Of a stretch of 64,000 nucleotides of DNA, positions 22,904-34,575 are shown piece by piece. This stretch comes from Halictus rubicundus (taxonomy: Eukaryota > Arthropoda > Insecta > Hymenoptera > Halictidae). Under the pieces are notes generated by a model. It was not told the DNA's origin, ran no database searches, and saw nothing but the letters and a program-made list of their open reading frames with translations. Location of the stretch: the NCBI RefSeq assembly GCF_050948215.1, contig NC_135149.1, forward strand, positions 15,047,001 to 15,111,000, written 5' to 3'. A program made the translations under genes and the position numbers. The stretch's first letter is position 1; the number at the start of each line of letters is the position of its first letter.

Positions 22904-25900
22904 GTAGTAATAATAAAATTGTGTTCGCAAAATTAATGTTTATTTCAAATAAAAATACAACTATGAGCTAAAGTTAAAATAAAATATTTAATACGCCACA
23001 ATTAGTACAATAATTCTTACTACGTTTCTGACAAGTTGTGGACACATTGGGTACCAACTTGTTGCAATCCGTCTCGCACCGTTTAGAGACAAGCGGCAGA
23101 CAAACCTCAGCGTTATCCCAATGCCGATCGACTCTATCTGAACCTTTCGTGCTCTAAAAATGGATCGCGCTCGCCAGTCGTTGAAGCAAAGAAATATTTA
23201 TGCGATTTAGTCTCTCCCGTTCATGCCGTCTGGTCTAAGAAAAGCACCAGGTATTTCGATCTGTCCAAGACATGCGGTTGTAAATAATTTACGAACCGCT
23301 ATTCCCGGTTTCGGTTTTTTTTTCTCGTCGGGTCTCGCACTAGCCCACTAAATTTAGGGTAAAAACGGCCGTTCTTGATAATGGAACCTTGTGGTGCCCT
23401 ATATTCTTCCAGGTCAAAGGTATCCGTAACGCAAGACGCAATTCGCTTAAGTATCACGTTGTTTTGCTTCCCGTGATTTCCATGGGGGACATTTTTTTAC
23501 GGGGCAGGACGGTGGGATACATTCTATCGCGAGCGTTAATTAAGTTTTACTTAACTGCCGGTATTGAACGCGAAAACGCTTAACTTCGTGATCAGTATTC
23601 ATAAATTCCGGTGCCATTAAAACCTGTATTTTTGTTTCCCCCTCGATAAATCAACCGGAAGCGGATATCTTTAAATTGCGAAAATCTCTGCGGCCTGACT
23701 TCCGGATAAATTATTACCCACTCATCTTCCGTGCAACTCGAATGTTTCGCACGGCGTCGAAATTCGGATAATACATCATCGATGAAAAATATTCGATCAA
23801 GTTAAGCGCCTATCATTTTAGAATTATTCGTGCGTTCCATGTGAATAACAAATATTTTCATTAATGCTAGTGGTGAACGCATAAAATCCCATATGACGAA
23901 AATGTCGATACCATAATAATATGTTTGCTTGTTTATGAGCAAATTGCGAATCATAATAGAAAATAAAATTTGTTTAAACTGATTCCAAGATGCAGAAGTT
24001 AAATGATATTTCCTCTTTTAATCATCTTAATCGGCCGAAAATAACATAGTCTCAAATGCTTTTGATGTCTTCGCAATTTTGTGTTTCACCTGTTTATATC
24101 TCCCTCGTGAAATCTCTTGTAATGAATGTTTTCAGATAACTTGTTTTCGTGGGACAGATTTGAACATATATATTTCACAAGAACACTTTTTTAAAAAGTG
24201 CCTTTCGATATTTCATTCCACAGGAATAAATATCTTTTTCAAGCAAAACGTGTAAGTTCGAACAAAATATTTTTAAAAACGAAGGATGTTTATTACAATC
24301 CCTTGCAAAAAGAAATAATCGCTTGATTAATTTTCTTTTTTGTATAGAAAACCTCGACAGAGATTTATAACAGATTAATAAAAGTAATGCTAATGTTTAC
24401 TGTGATACAAGCTTCCAGATTCATGAATTAATGTTATTTTTGTTCCTTCTTATTAATTTTGCCGTTCGAGGTTCGCATTGGAATATTTCTCGTCGGCGGT
24501 CGTAATAAATCTGTATGTAGGACGACGAACTTACGAAATGAATGGTTTCAGCTTCGTATTCATGAATAAAACCGAAGTTGAAAAATGGTAATTTCTTCTT
24601 CTTTAGTAGTTACACGTCCATTTCATGTTAAAGGGCACGAAATTTTAAGCCAGTCATGTATTATAAAGCCCCCGAAAGCTTACAGGCGAAGGTACTTTGA
24701 AGGGTCGGAAGATCGTCCCATTTACCACTCATAGCTGGCTTTCAAGAAAGGTATTATTGATCCATGAAGATGGATTCTGACTGGAAACTATTTCGCTTCA
24801 CGAACGAGCGACGTGGATATGTATGGAGGATTATTTTTTATCGCTCTTTATCAATTTGTCGAAGTCATTTTACAGTATATTCGCCTGACATCCTTTGGAA
24901 CTTTCCTTACAAAGGACAGAGACTTATTACAAAGTGATGGAGTAATATTCAAATAATAGTCAATCAATAATAGTAAAAGTATGTAATATAAATATGTTTC
25001 TATTCTATATAAATATGCTTCTCATAGTAATTAATTTGTACTCTTCCAGAGATATCAAATATTAATAATAGAAATATAGTAAAAATATGTCTGCCATATA
25101 CATATGTATAGTTCAGAGCTATCACACGTGCTACATGACATTATTATAAAGATTTGTCAAAGATATCGAAGGAAACTCGCATACGCCAAATCCGGAAGAT
25201 TAATTTGCAATCTACCTACTGACAAAAGGATTTGATTTTCCATTACAATGTAGAATTATTTCAACCATATCGAATCTATTACTGAAAATGAATGAGGGAT
25301 TATCTATTCAAACGATTTGATGAATATGATGTAATACACCAGAGGTGTACATACTAAATTTGATATTAAAAATATTAGGCCCGTTAACGATTAATCGATT
25401 GTAACTTTAACCTTGATTAATTCCTAATTCAATGGATTAATTACAAACGAAATAAATTACTTAATACAGTGGCGTTTGGAATACATTAATGGAACACTTA
25501 AACTGATATAAAATAGTCGAACTCTAAGCAATGATTTCAAGCCTGTCCTAGTGAACAAAATAAATAAAAATGAATAGATCTGACCAGAACCGTTACGGTG
25601 TTGCAATTATTGCCTTAACATCGAGATAGTACACGGACCTGTCCAAAGATTGATTACATGCCAGTCAGTGTCAGGTACGCCCATCGGAATCGGTCCTCTT
25701 ATCCGAGCCCGCCAAGCTTGCCTGTCACGGTGCCATTTTATTGGTCACAATTATCTCGACAAAGTGCCGAAAGCGTACGGAAAATCAGCCGTGACCGCCG
25801 ATAAAACAAAAGGGAGAGAGGAGGAAGAAAAGGGGGTAGAACAATGGACGAAATGATAGAGCTCAACACTCGATGTGTAAACCGCAGAATGCGATTTGCG

Positions 25901-26516
25901 TGTGTCGTGTGGGTTGTCGTATCAGCCGAAAAACGGATGGACTTTGTGCGCGCAGGCAGGGAGACGACGCGATCGACGTTCGGGCTATACTTCAAACACC
26001 GCACCGCACCGTTCGATTGCCGTGGTTGTTACGGTAGCATATCATAGAAAATAAAATGCTACATTGTTTTAAATGTTCCGGGCCAATCCCGTTCACGAAA
26101 GAACGGTAGAATGCGGTGCTCGATTCTTCTGCATCAAACCGCAACATCGGTATCTATTGTTGATACCACCTCTGGTAAAAAATATATCGTCCGACCGACT
26201 GGGCTGCTTGTTGTCGACGATTTATAACATAGCGAACGCTGAAAATCCTCCCTCAACAAAATATCAATATTTTTTTGCTATCAATAGCAAGTTGCAACAA
26301 CATTGATAACAAGTCTCCCTTTTTTCAATATGTCGAAGTGTTAATATTGATCTGCGAAAGCGTCAAAACGTTTTCAGAAATTTTAGACATAAAGCAAAGT
26401 CCTGATGCAAACCCAGTTCTCGAGTCCGTGCTGTGACATAGATCGTGTAGGGCTACTGTTTTCTTCTGACCGCGCCGAACGTAGAAAAGGACAACGTGTG
26501 TAAACAAATTATATCG
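22904..26516. other. AT-rich non-coding DNA
   Basis: About 3.6 kb without a recognised gene. A degenerate family A interior is visible at about 23985-24110 (TTTCCTCTTTTAATCATCTT). GC pockets at 23140-23780 and 25640-26080 contain frames of 60-88 codons with no recognisable domain. Confidence 0.4.
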
Positions 26517-26735
26517 CGTTCAGTGTCATTTAATCAGGAAAGTACCACGAATAAGTTGGTGAAAGTCCCGTAAAAAAAAATAATGACAAATAAAGAAGTT
26601 TTGTAATTGGATTAATAGTGGTTCACACCGATATACCCGCTATCAACGGAGGGGATAGACGAACTGACTAAGATCGTGTAGCTCCGTTCGGCTTGGATCA
26701 AGACTTTGCAATAATATAGAAAATGTGAGTTGGCC
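26517..26735. repeat. Dispersed repeat family H, copy H1
   Basis: Matches 41868-42100 along its length. Shared blocks include TTGTAATTGGATTA, AGTGGTTCACACCGATATAC, GGAGGGGATAG and GTGTAGCTCCGTTCGGCTT. An A-run precedes the conserved part in both copies. H1 lacks about 30 bp present in H2. On the minus strand the unit ends in a T-run, and GGTTCACACC is loosely like a pol III B box, so a SINE or small-RNA-derived repeat is possible but unproven. Confidence 0.6.
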
Positions 26736-26862
26736 TGAATAAGTCATAAGTAAGAAAAGTAACCAGAAATTTAATACGGTGCTTTAATCAATTCTTTGTT
26801 AAGAGGCAGGAATATTTATTATTTACCAAGTATATTTTCTTCACAGAGCAACGATTGTTATA

Positions 26863-26976
26863 CAGGGTGGCCCAAAAGTCAGTAGATCATTTCAAAATAA
26901 CTATTTGAAAAATTCACATTTGTTCTTTTATAACATAATATATGTAAATAACACAAATGACTTTTGGGCCGTCCTT
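26863..26976. mobile_element. Small inverted-repeat element L1
   Basis: CAGGGTGGCCCAAAAGTC at 26863 is mirrored by GACTTTTGGGCCGTCC at 26959-26974, giving a 114-bp element beside a TA. The same terminus appears unpaired at 52417-52433. Confidence 0.65.
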
Positions 26977-27228
26977 TATTTTACTCTTTAGTATGCAAAC
27001 AGTGCCTGTATTGCTTTTCAATGTAGATAATGGCTTCGGTACTGCATTAACAGTTGAACGTTTTATACCAGTGTTTGTACATTGACTGAATGTCATCTGT
27101 TAGATGGATTGAGTGTAGCAGAGGTTCATGAAGAAAAATTTAGCTTCGCATAATGAAATCGTTTCCTGTTTCGCGGAAGGAAATTTCCGCCGTGAGAATA
27201 CAGTCAATACGGTCGATTGTGACGATAA

Positions 27229-27403
27229 ACCAAATCCCTTAAACGAGCTATAAAAGTTATCCCAGAATACGAGCTTTATCGATGCTATGCAGACTGGAAG
27301 AACCGTTGGCATCGATATATTGCGAACAATGAGGAGTATCTTGAAGACAGCCAGTTGCAAAAGTCTTTATGCTCTCAATTTTTCCATGATAATTCGACGA
27401 AAT
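27229..27403 (+). pseudogene. Mariner-type transposase C-terminal relic
   Basis: The open frame ending at the TAA near 27403 reads LKRAIKVIPEYELYRCYADW followed by KNRWHRYIANNEEYLED. This matches the C-terminal end of mariner transposases, where a DWKxRWxxCIxxxGEYFE pattern is typical. It extends about 15 residues beyond the usual end. No catalytic domain precedes it in frame, and a stop lies at about 27226. It is a fragment of an old insertion. Confidence 0.6.
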
Positions 27404-27712
27404 AAAATGGTACATTAATACAACCTAATTTCTGTGCCACACTTTCTTAAATCGGTTTAATAGGAAGGTTAACAATTTATTAATTATGAATAATGCAGAA
27501 GTGGAAACACTACACTACTGGAACATTATAGGTATGCAAATATTCGCATCGTTTACATACAAATGGCAGAAAATGCTAATTTCGTGAAGATTTCTTTTTG
27601 ACGATTGCTTAAATCTTACTTTCTTCGCGTTAGCATGTTCTTTCCCGGTCTGAGAGTGGTAAGTGATAAGCCTGGTGTTCGTCACTGCATATCCGTTTTC
27701 TATAATCAATAG

Positions 27713-27900
27713 AAACCAGCTGCTGAACCGGCAAAAATCATTTATGAAACGTACGATGTGGGTCCCCCGTACTTTGAGGACATATTTCCAAGATGACTTT
27801 CAACGTCTCCAAACTGGCGACTTCGATGTCAGAGTTAAAGCATAGTATGAACCATAGGATTTCGGAGAGGTCGCGTCACAGACGTCCGAAAATTCATTGA
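27713..27900 (+). pseudogene. Mariner-type transposase N-terminal relic
   Basis: One frame reads KPAAEPAKIIYETYDVGPPY and stops at about 27795. The adjacent frame continues DDFQRLQTGDFDVRVK, and a third gives SERSRHRRPKIH. Together these follow the order of the mariner N-terminal helix-turn-helix region (KxAAExxRxIxETYG, then RWFxxFKSGDFDV, then ERSGRPKKF). At least two frameshifts and stops break it. It lies downstream of the C-terminal relic in the same orientation, so the two are either separate insertions or rearranged. Confidence 0.6.
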
Positions 27901-28362
27901 TGGTTTCATTCTCTACGAGACGTGAGAATTCTCTTATACATCTTCGCCCTTGGACCGTACCTTCAGAATTGTTATATTCATATGGTACCATTTATTTGGT
28001 TACCATAAAAAATGTGATGGAAACTTTTCCATCACCCGCAATAGTAATCGAACAGCAACACTGAACTGGATAAACAAATTCAACTAAATAATCGAAGACG
28101 TTGTTAGTGCAAAAATTGCGAAGGTAATTTTTTAGAGAAATTCTACTTGTTGAAGTCGTATATATTTTTATATACTCCTGCTTGTTTAGTACAAGAATTA
28201 CACAATTTTTAAAACATAAACATACAGCGGGGTTTTTGCAGCAAGGTCTTCAAAGTTTAGCTAAAAGTTAACGACATTCACGGTTTGGCTGAGCGTTCGA
28301 AGTTCTACAAATCGCAAACGTCCTATGATTTGTATATACATGTCTCTTCTACATGCTCTACA
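27901..28362. other. AT-rich non-coding DNA
   Basis: No gene seen. TTAA at 28269 followed by CGACATTCACGG could be the left end of the element ending at 28532, but the inverted match is poor. Confidence 0.35.
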
Positions 28363-28532
28363 ACGTCTCTGAGACGTTTTGTTTACATTTGGCACGGCCG
28401 CCCCACCACGTCTCTGACATGTCTTGTTGATGTTTGGCCGGGCAGGACATCACGTCTCTGATACGACTTGTTTATGTTTGGCCCGGTAGACTTACCACGT
28501 CTCTGACACGTCATTGTAAGCTAAGGGGTTAA
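28363..28532. repeat. Tandem repeat, about 45-bp unit, ending in a TTAA terminus
   Basis: ACGTCTCTGA starts at 28363, 28408, 28452 and 28497, each unit continuing with CTTGTTTATGTTTGGCCCGG-like sequence. The last, partial unit runs into GTAAGCTAAGGGGTTAA, where TTAA is 28529-28532. The TTTGGCC and TTAACCCCTT parts resemble 46593-46795, so this looks like the subterminal repeat array of a TTAA-flanked element. Confidence 0.75.
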
Positions 28533-28679
28533 TCGGTAGAAATTTTGTAAAACAAGCGGTCCATGTTTGTTCGATTCCTTGCATGGTTAACAAGATCTTG
28601 GTGTGATATCGAACTTGTTATTACCTCAGACAATTCGTCGGTAACGGATGATCTCTCTCTAAAAAAAAAAGGAAAAACG

Positions 28680-29101
28680 TTTATGCAACCGGCGAGAAGC
28701 AATTTAATTGAAGCATGTACGCAGCCTGCGTTTCCGTGTTCTTTGGGAACATGCAAATTTCGCCGTGAATCGTCCGTCCCGGAGCCATTCGCGAAATCCT
28801 TGATGCCGCCTCGGCGTCGTCGTTAAACGCACATAAACCTCTGCGGAAGATCGCGGTAATCGATAGTCGATTCGATGGGACGTCGAACGACGACATTTCC
28901 TTCGCGGCGAAGGGAGGGGGGGCGTTGGGGTTGGTGTATCACGTAATCTCGCGTTTTCCATCTTCCGGCCACACAGGCGACATACACCCCCCCCCCATAC
29001 CCTTATGGAAGCAATCTAGCTCGAAACGATCGGATGCAGGCTTGCATACGATGAATTAGGAAGAGTGCATTGTACCGGCCGATACACGCGGCCATTTGCG
29101 C

Positions 29102-29157
<56 letters not shown>

Positions 29158-29460
29158 CTGAGGAGTGCAAGGAACATTGAACGCAACAGCGCAGCGGCTG
29201 CTTGTTGGGAACGAGCACGGAGACGAAAAGAGCGAAGAAACTCGTCGAGTTCCCGCGAACGGAACAGGGAATATCGACTGTTGCCGGGCACACTTTTCTC
29301 CGAGAAAGAAATACGTACTTCCATGCCAAAAGAGAAATTTCCCCGGAAAAAGGAGGAAATGAATGTAGCCCGGCTCCCCGGTGAAAGACACGCCAACCCA
29401 CTCGCTGCGAGCGACAACCTCCAGGAGATGGTGTGGATGTTTAATGTCATTAGCTGATTG
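28680..29460. other. GC-richer pocket with a long AG microsatellite
   Basis: Composition rises in GC and CpG. Frames of up to 144 codons on both strands run through the AG repeat (E/R or L/S runs) and are artefacts of it. No splice-bounded exon recognised. Could be regulatory DNA. Confidence 0.4.
29106..29154. repeat. AG dinucleotide microsatellite, about 24 units
   Basis: Uninterrupted AG run. Confidence 0.98.
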
Positions 29461-29626
29461 TGTTACCGCGGTTATTGTTAATCACGTCGGCGTCCATTTT
29501 TCGAGTAGCTTTGCGACTCGATCCCCTCTTTCGACAATGCTGTATGTCACTGTGTACGAAAGACTCCAGTTAAATGAAATTGGTTGAAATGATTTCTGGA
29601 AAAAAATTAGAAGCCTCCATAGGGGA

Positions 29627-30345
29627 TTAACACTAAATCTACCGAGCCTTAAAAGCAGACCTGGGCAAAATTTTGAGAAAAATATTTAATATACTATTTT
29701 AAACAGTATAATTTAACGTGGTTCGAATAAAGTACTATTTTACACAGAACGAAAAATTTCGGCAAATAAAATATTTTTATTTTGATAACCAGATACATAA
29801 CATAAAGTATTTTAATGTTGTATTTCGAATATTTCCTTGCAATGAAAATAAGTTGAGCAAATAGTTAATATTATAAATCGTAATTTTTAACATAAGAAAC
29901 TATACTGGTTAACAAAAGTATTACTTGTAGCTTAATTACGAATATTTGCACGTAACATGTTGATAAACAGACGACAATGTCGTAATAACATTACAGAAAA
30001 GTATAAGTTACTATCAACTATTTGAAATACTATTTTACGCAGTCCTACGAAATAAGTCTCACTATTTTAAATATTTTTCAAATCAAATACTATTTTTAAA
30101 TAGTATTTCAAAAACTTTTTCTTATAAATAAAGTAGAAATAAAATAAACTATTTAGTATTTTCTATTTCAAATACTATTTTGCCCAGCATTGCTTAAAAG
30201 TTACTGATACATGTTGTCTTATAAAAATGACGACATTGAATTTATTTATTTTATTTACTTATTTGCTCTACTAAATGTATTTATTTAATAAAAGAAAAAA
30301 TCTGGAACCGGTCATCTTGACCGGCGGTCGAAGGTTCAGTGTTAA
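29627..30345. mobile_element. Family E element, copy E3, split by a family D insertion
   Basis: TTAA at 29627 begins TTAACACTAAATCTACCGAG and the right end is AAGGTTCAGTGTTAA at 30345. CCGGTCATCTTGACCGG near 30309-30325 matches the subterminal block of E1. The family D element at 29661-30187 sits inside, so E3 is the older insertion. Confidence 0.75.
29661..30187 (+). mobile_element. Family D inverted-repeat element, copy D1
   Basis: A 527-bp element starts CTGGGCAAAATTTTGAG and ends AATACTATTTTGCCCAG. It is very AT-rich, with ACTATTTTAAA-type motifs repeated in both halves. It shares CGAAAAATTTCGGCAAATAA and GACGACAATGTCGTAATAAC with D2. Non-coding. Confidence 0.85.
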
Positions 30346-30375
30346 GAACATCAATCACTTTCATTTTATTTAGTG

Positions 30376-30834
30376 TGCTAAGTGTGAACATAGACGTGAT
30401 AGTAGATATGTAGTAGATATGTACCTACTTCCAACTTTGTTACACAATTTTTTAATGTTCTTCTTGACACAAAAATTGCAATGGACTTCTGCTTTGAATC
30501 GATTTACAATTGAGGCACAGAAATATGCGTTAGAGCTACGAAGAAAAACAGTACTGAACATTGATATTTCGTATGTTGGAACGAGGGTTGAAGCATCGGA
30601 GGGAAAGTTGATGCAAATCGTTGGCAACGAAGAATCAGAATAATTTCGCGATCGATTCGCCGGATGCGGCGCACGTAGATCAAGTACGTTACACCACGTA
30701 TCAAGTTCAAATGCAGTGGAAGTTCCCTGGCAGACCGCACATGTCCCAGCGGAATTTGTCTGGGCGGTGAATAACAATGTTGATAAGAAAAGGCAGAGAG
30801 CGGCGAGGCACACGGATGCCGAAAGGATAACCAT
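30376..30834 (-). CDS. Candidate secreted-type reading frame, unidentified (speculative)
   Basis: A minus-strand frame of 188 codons is open from 30936 to 30370. Taking the Met at 30834 as start gives MVILSASVCLAALCLFLSTL followed by LFTAQTNSAG and then TCAVCQG. That is a convincing hydrophobic signal sequence with a plausible cleavage site near SAG and a short Cys-x-x-Cys motif. The last third (VNRFKAEVHCNFCVKKNIKK) looks non-coding, so if real the exon should end earlier at a splice donor, but no strong GTAAGT-like site is evident. The opposite strand also has a 147-codon frame here. I do not recognise the product. It may be chance. Confidence 0.25.
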
Positions 30835-31159
30835 AGCTCCGCGGCTCCTGAAGATTTTATCAGAAGTTTCTCTTGGGGGAGAGAGGGCACTTGTTACAGA
30901 AAGTTCCACGATAGCTAGACAAAACAAAAGACTCAAGTTTCCCCCTTCGTTCCAGGGGAATTGGATCTACGTACGACCGATGCATATTCGAACCCGGCCT
31001 CGAGAATTGCATTCGGCAGACAGGAAACACGCGGGGCCAAGAAATGTTCGATACACTCGAGTCAGCTGTTTCAATTCGCAATTTGTTGACGGAGTGACTG
31101 CAGTTCGTCCTGCAACTCTTTCGACCAGCCCAATCCGTCGTTTCCGGGGATTTACCTAA

Positions 31160-33688
31160 TACACTTGAACGTCATTTTCGAGACTCTCGTCGCGATTTCG
31201 ATGATAGGGACGCCGGATGCAATTGTAAGGATTTTTTAAATCGTTTGTGAGACGGATCTTAAATTTTTGCATTGTTACGATAGTTCGGCATTTTTCTTGA
31301 TTATTCGGATCATTTCGTTTCTTCATCTCCTACCCGTTTTGTTTTTATTTATTTCAAATGGCAAAATTGCTCCCCACATGAAATTATCCGTTGAAACTAT
31401 CGGCTACAGTGTTATTAAATGTCGTATTGATGTAAAGATTAATTTGATAAAAGAAATTATTAATGTAATTGAGCAAAAAAATTGATGCAAAGAGAAAGGC
31501 TGAAAATCACGTGTAATGTATGTTTTTAAGAAATTTTAAGTTTTCGATACTAATTGATGCAAAGAAAAAGGCTGAAAATCATGTGTAATGTATGTTTTTA
31601 AGAAATTTTAAGTTTTCGACGCTATGAGAATTTCCTGTGCTTGTAAAAAATAATGTGCTGTCCCCACAGTCACGTTTTTCCTCTCCGGTCAATTTTATTA
31701 GGATTTTTACTGTATCTTGACACCATCTCTCACACACACCTCGGAAATGATCTCAAGCCGTTCAGCCACTCCGGTACAAAACGTGTTTTGTCTCTTGATC
31801 ATGCCCCAAACTCTCGCCAGCCAAAAATCTCTTAAGATGGAGGAACGAGGGGTAATCTCTGGTTGTAATGTCTGAACAGCATGGAGGATGTTACAAGGTT
31901 CTCCACTTTCGATAAAATATGTAAAATCTTATCGTCAATTCTATAGGAATTTTACTTTGTACAAATCTGAACGTACAGTAACATACAGTAAACATAAGTA
32001 CGTTTTCCTTAAATATGTTTTACAGTTTACATTCTACTGATTTTAACACTTATTAAAAAATAAAGATACAAATCAGAATAAACACATTCTTTTCGTTTTC
32101 ATGAAACGGTTTAGAAAATATTATTAACGGTACAGTCATTAACGTTCTTATTCATTTTCCTTTGGCAATGCAGCTCATTTCCTGATATTGGATCACGTTA
32201 TACCGTGTTCTATCGATCGAACGGAACGATCCCGGTCCCCGGTTTCATTAGACGGAACTTTATTGCGATTCCATTGACGCGTTGCACTTGTTACGCACTA
32301 AATGAATTCACTGTATTCCCATGCCGCCGCCTCGAATTTCACGCTGAAGTGTCATGATGTTTGCCGGTTAATTTCGCAAAATACGAGACGCGATTTGGTT
32401 GTTTGTAAACGGCGCGGACGCCCGCGGGCCAATGTGTACACGTATAAAAGACGACAGTTCGAACCGGATCGATGCGAAACCAAAATGCATGTTTGTTTTT
32501 TATCGGCAGTTTAATCCAGATCTATGGGGGGATTAAAGCCACGGTTTGATGCTCAAACAATCTATATTACTTCGCCCCACCCCCAATTTTGAGCTGTATT
32601 TGATAACGCGTGAACCATCGGTCTTCCTGACATTCAATTTCTTTTTATTTTTTTCTCGCGTCTATTATCACTCGATAAAACTGCAAGCGCGGACAAACTA
32701 TCTACAAAGCTTGAACTGCAACAGTATTTTTGATCATCCGAAAACCGGATTTTTAAAAGACGCTTCTGTACGTTCCGTTTGTTCCGTCTTTCGACTCCAA
32801 CCTTTATTCCCGGCCTTTGTGCAAAATCAAAAATTCTCTAATTCCGTTATTCGTAACAGAAACGAAAGAAAAATGAATTTCCTTCTGCAACTAAAATTGT
32901 TAGAAGCAAAAAATCATTTTTATTCACATATTTATTTATTTTATTCGTATTTCTGTTTCTTAGAATTAGAATTATCAGAATTAGAATTATTCTGCACGAA
33001 GGTCCGCAGCCTGAAGCATTTTAAAATCTCCATTGCATTGCCGCTTTTCGAATGCGTATTATAACAAAGACTGAACACGTGTCGATACTTTTTTCGATCT
33101 ACCGCAGACAAGGCTACGTAGTTCTGAGTTGTAGGCAGAAAAAAAATGGCGTGAACTGACCCAAGTTTACCCTACATGCCACGCGTCAAATGTTCACGCA
33201 AGGTGACAAGTCTACCGTACGGCGATTGTCGACGTGTTCCGTATTCTACTCGGTGTAAACCGAGGGAGGAAGTGGGGGAAGTAGAACGGTAAGAACGGGG
33301 TCAGCGAGTCATTCAAAAAGCTTACTACAGCATCGCCTCGATACGCTATTAGCATTTTGTGTCGGGCATTCAGCCGGTTCGAAGGATCGCTGCGTGTTAC
33401 GGAATAATCGTATTATCTTTCTCTGAGACTGGAAAACCGCGTTTCGGCACGAGCATCGCTAAATTTATTCCCGGAACCTGTCTCGCAAAAACCCGTGCGA
33501 AACGGGCATCCCGATTCGCATGAAAAGATCACGTACGTCGACGCTGGAAAACTTTAGATTTGCGTGTTAATGAGAAAGAACCGTATGAACTCCGCTATTA
33601 TCAGGCAATTTTCGCTCCCGCACACCGCGCGACTTAAATAAAATTCATTAGAGGAAACCGTTCTATTCATGGGCCTATGCTTTCGTCC
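31160..33688. other. AT-rich non-coding DNA
   Basis: Contains the 72-bp tandem duplication at 31481-31624. A 172-codon plus-strand frame at 32546-33064 has low-complexity F/L/S/Y and E/L runs and no domain, and I do not call it a gene. Confidence 0.4.
31481..31624. repeat. Direct tandem duplication, period 72 bp
   Basis: ATTGATGCAAAGARAAAGGC starts at 31481 and again at 31553. Each is followed by TGAAAATCAYGTGTAATGTA and TTTTAAGTTTTCGA. The two copies differ at only a few bases, so the duplication is young. Confidence 0.95.
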
Positions 33689-34217
33689 TTAACCTCTTGA
33701 GCACGGCGCGCTCGTCCGCGACTCTATCTCCCAAGGACGGCGCGCCTGGCCGCGGATGGCACAAAAGCCACTATAGTGGTTCGTACCGTTCAAACTGATA
33801 CTTTCCACGGAAGCCACTATAGTGGCGTACAGTGCGTAAGAGGCCAATTGCCATTTCCTGTGGCTTTGACACCCCCGTTTCACTGCCTTCGTTTAGGACA
33901 TTTTCTCAATTCCTTTCTTAATTTTGGAAGATTTCCTCGCCACGGGGAATTGTGGAATGTTACTAGAATGTGAAACGTCGATTTTACTCGCTCAACCCCT
34001 TAAGGGTCTAACTGTGCTAATGCGGTTTCAATTTTCTGTCAGACTGCCCTTATCCCTGTTCACACGTTCTTTTCTGTATTTTCTAAAATACCATTTCTTT
34101 GCCATTTTATCGTGATATATTATTAGGCATAATGACCATTCACTAGATCCATAATAAAAAAAATTTGAGAAATTTTGACCAATTTGTTGCGAAACAATTT
34201 GGTCCTTGAGCGGTTAA
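33689..34217. mobile_element. TTAA-flanked element with palindromic direct repeats
   Basis: TTAA at 33689-33692 and 34214-34217. The left end reads TTAACCTCTTGAGCACGG and the reverse complement of the right end reads TTAACCGCTCAAGGACCA, a diverged inverted pair. Inside, the 12-bp palindrome CCACTATAGTGG occurs at about 33768 and 33814, 46 bp apart, with related flanks. Probably a piggyBac-like non-autonomous element. Confidence 0.6.
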
Positions 34218-34383
34218 ATACTGTTCCAGCTGGAAAAAATGTTTGTTCTCTTAACTGAGGATTGGAGTTTATCTTCTTTGAGAAATTTTGCAGTTTTCAA
34301 TTCTACAAATAACTTGATTGAGTCATGGTATTCATGTTGGTATAACCTAAATATATTGTATTTACGTTGATTATGGAGCAATA

Positions 34384-34554
34384 GATAACAGATCCTTGTG
34401 CAAAATTTTTCTGCAAGGAACTTACGAATTCGTTTCTCTCTTCAACAATTTTAGTACATCGATAATAACACGTTGAGGCCCAATTCATTTAATGTTCCTA
34501 CGGTTTCAAATTGTTGCTATCCAATTTTGCCGTAAACGAATAAAATCCACAGTC
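34384..34554 (-). mobile_element. Family A MITE, degenerate copy A12
   Basis: The left part reads CAGATCCTTGTGCAAAATTT and the right end is ACGAATAAAATCCACAGTC. This is the same orientation as the copy at 61612. The left terminus has lost its GACTGCG. Confidence 0.5.
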
Positions 34555-34575
34555 CAATTACGACTGTGGATTTTA
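34541..34575. repeat. Palindrome made of two family A termini facing each other
   Basis: TAAAATCCACAGTC, 7 bases, then GACTGTGGATTTTA: perfect 14-bp arms. Each arm is a family A terminus carrying the same G-to-A type change (TGTGG instead of TGCGG). Confidence 0.85.

Noticed and set aside
28363..28532. Regular repeats with spacing of about 45 bp, superficially CRISPR-like
   Set aside because: The whole unit is repeated, not just a spacer-separated core. The DNA is eukaryotic, and the array ends in a transposon terminus.
29016..29457. Open frames of 130-144 codons through the AG repeat
   Set aside because: They are kept open by the dinucleotide repeat, which gives ER or LS runs on each strand.
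32546..33064. 172-codon plus-strand open frame
   Set aside because: F/L/S/Y- and E/L-rich composition typical of AT-rich non-coding DNA. No recognisable motif.
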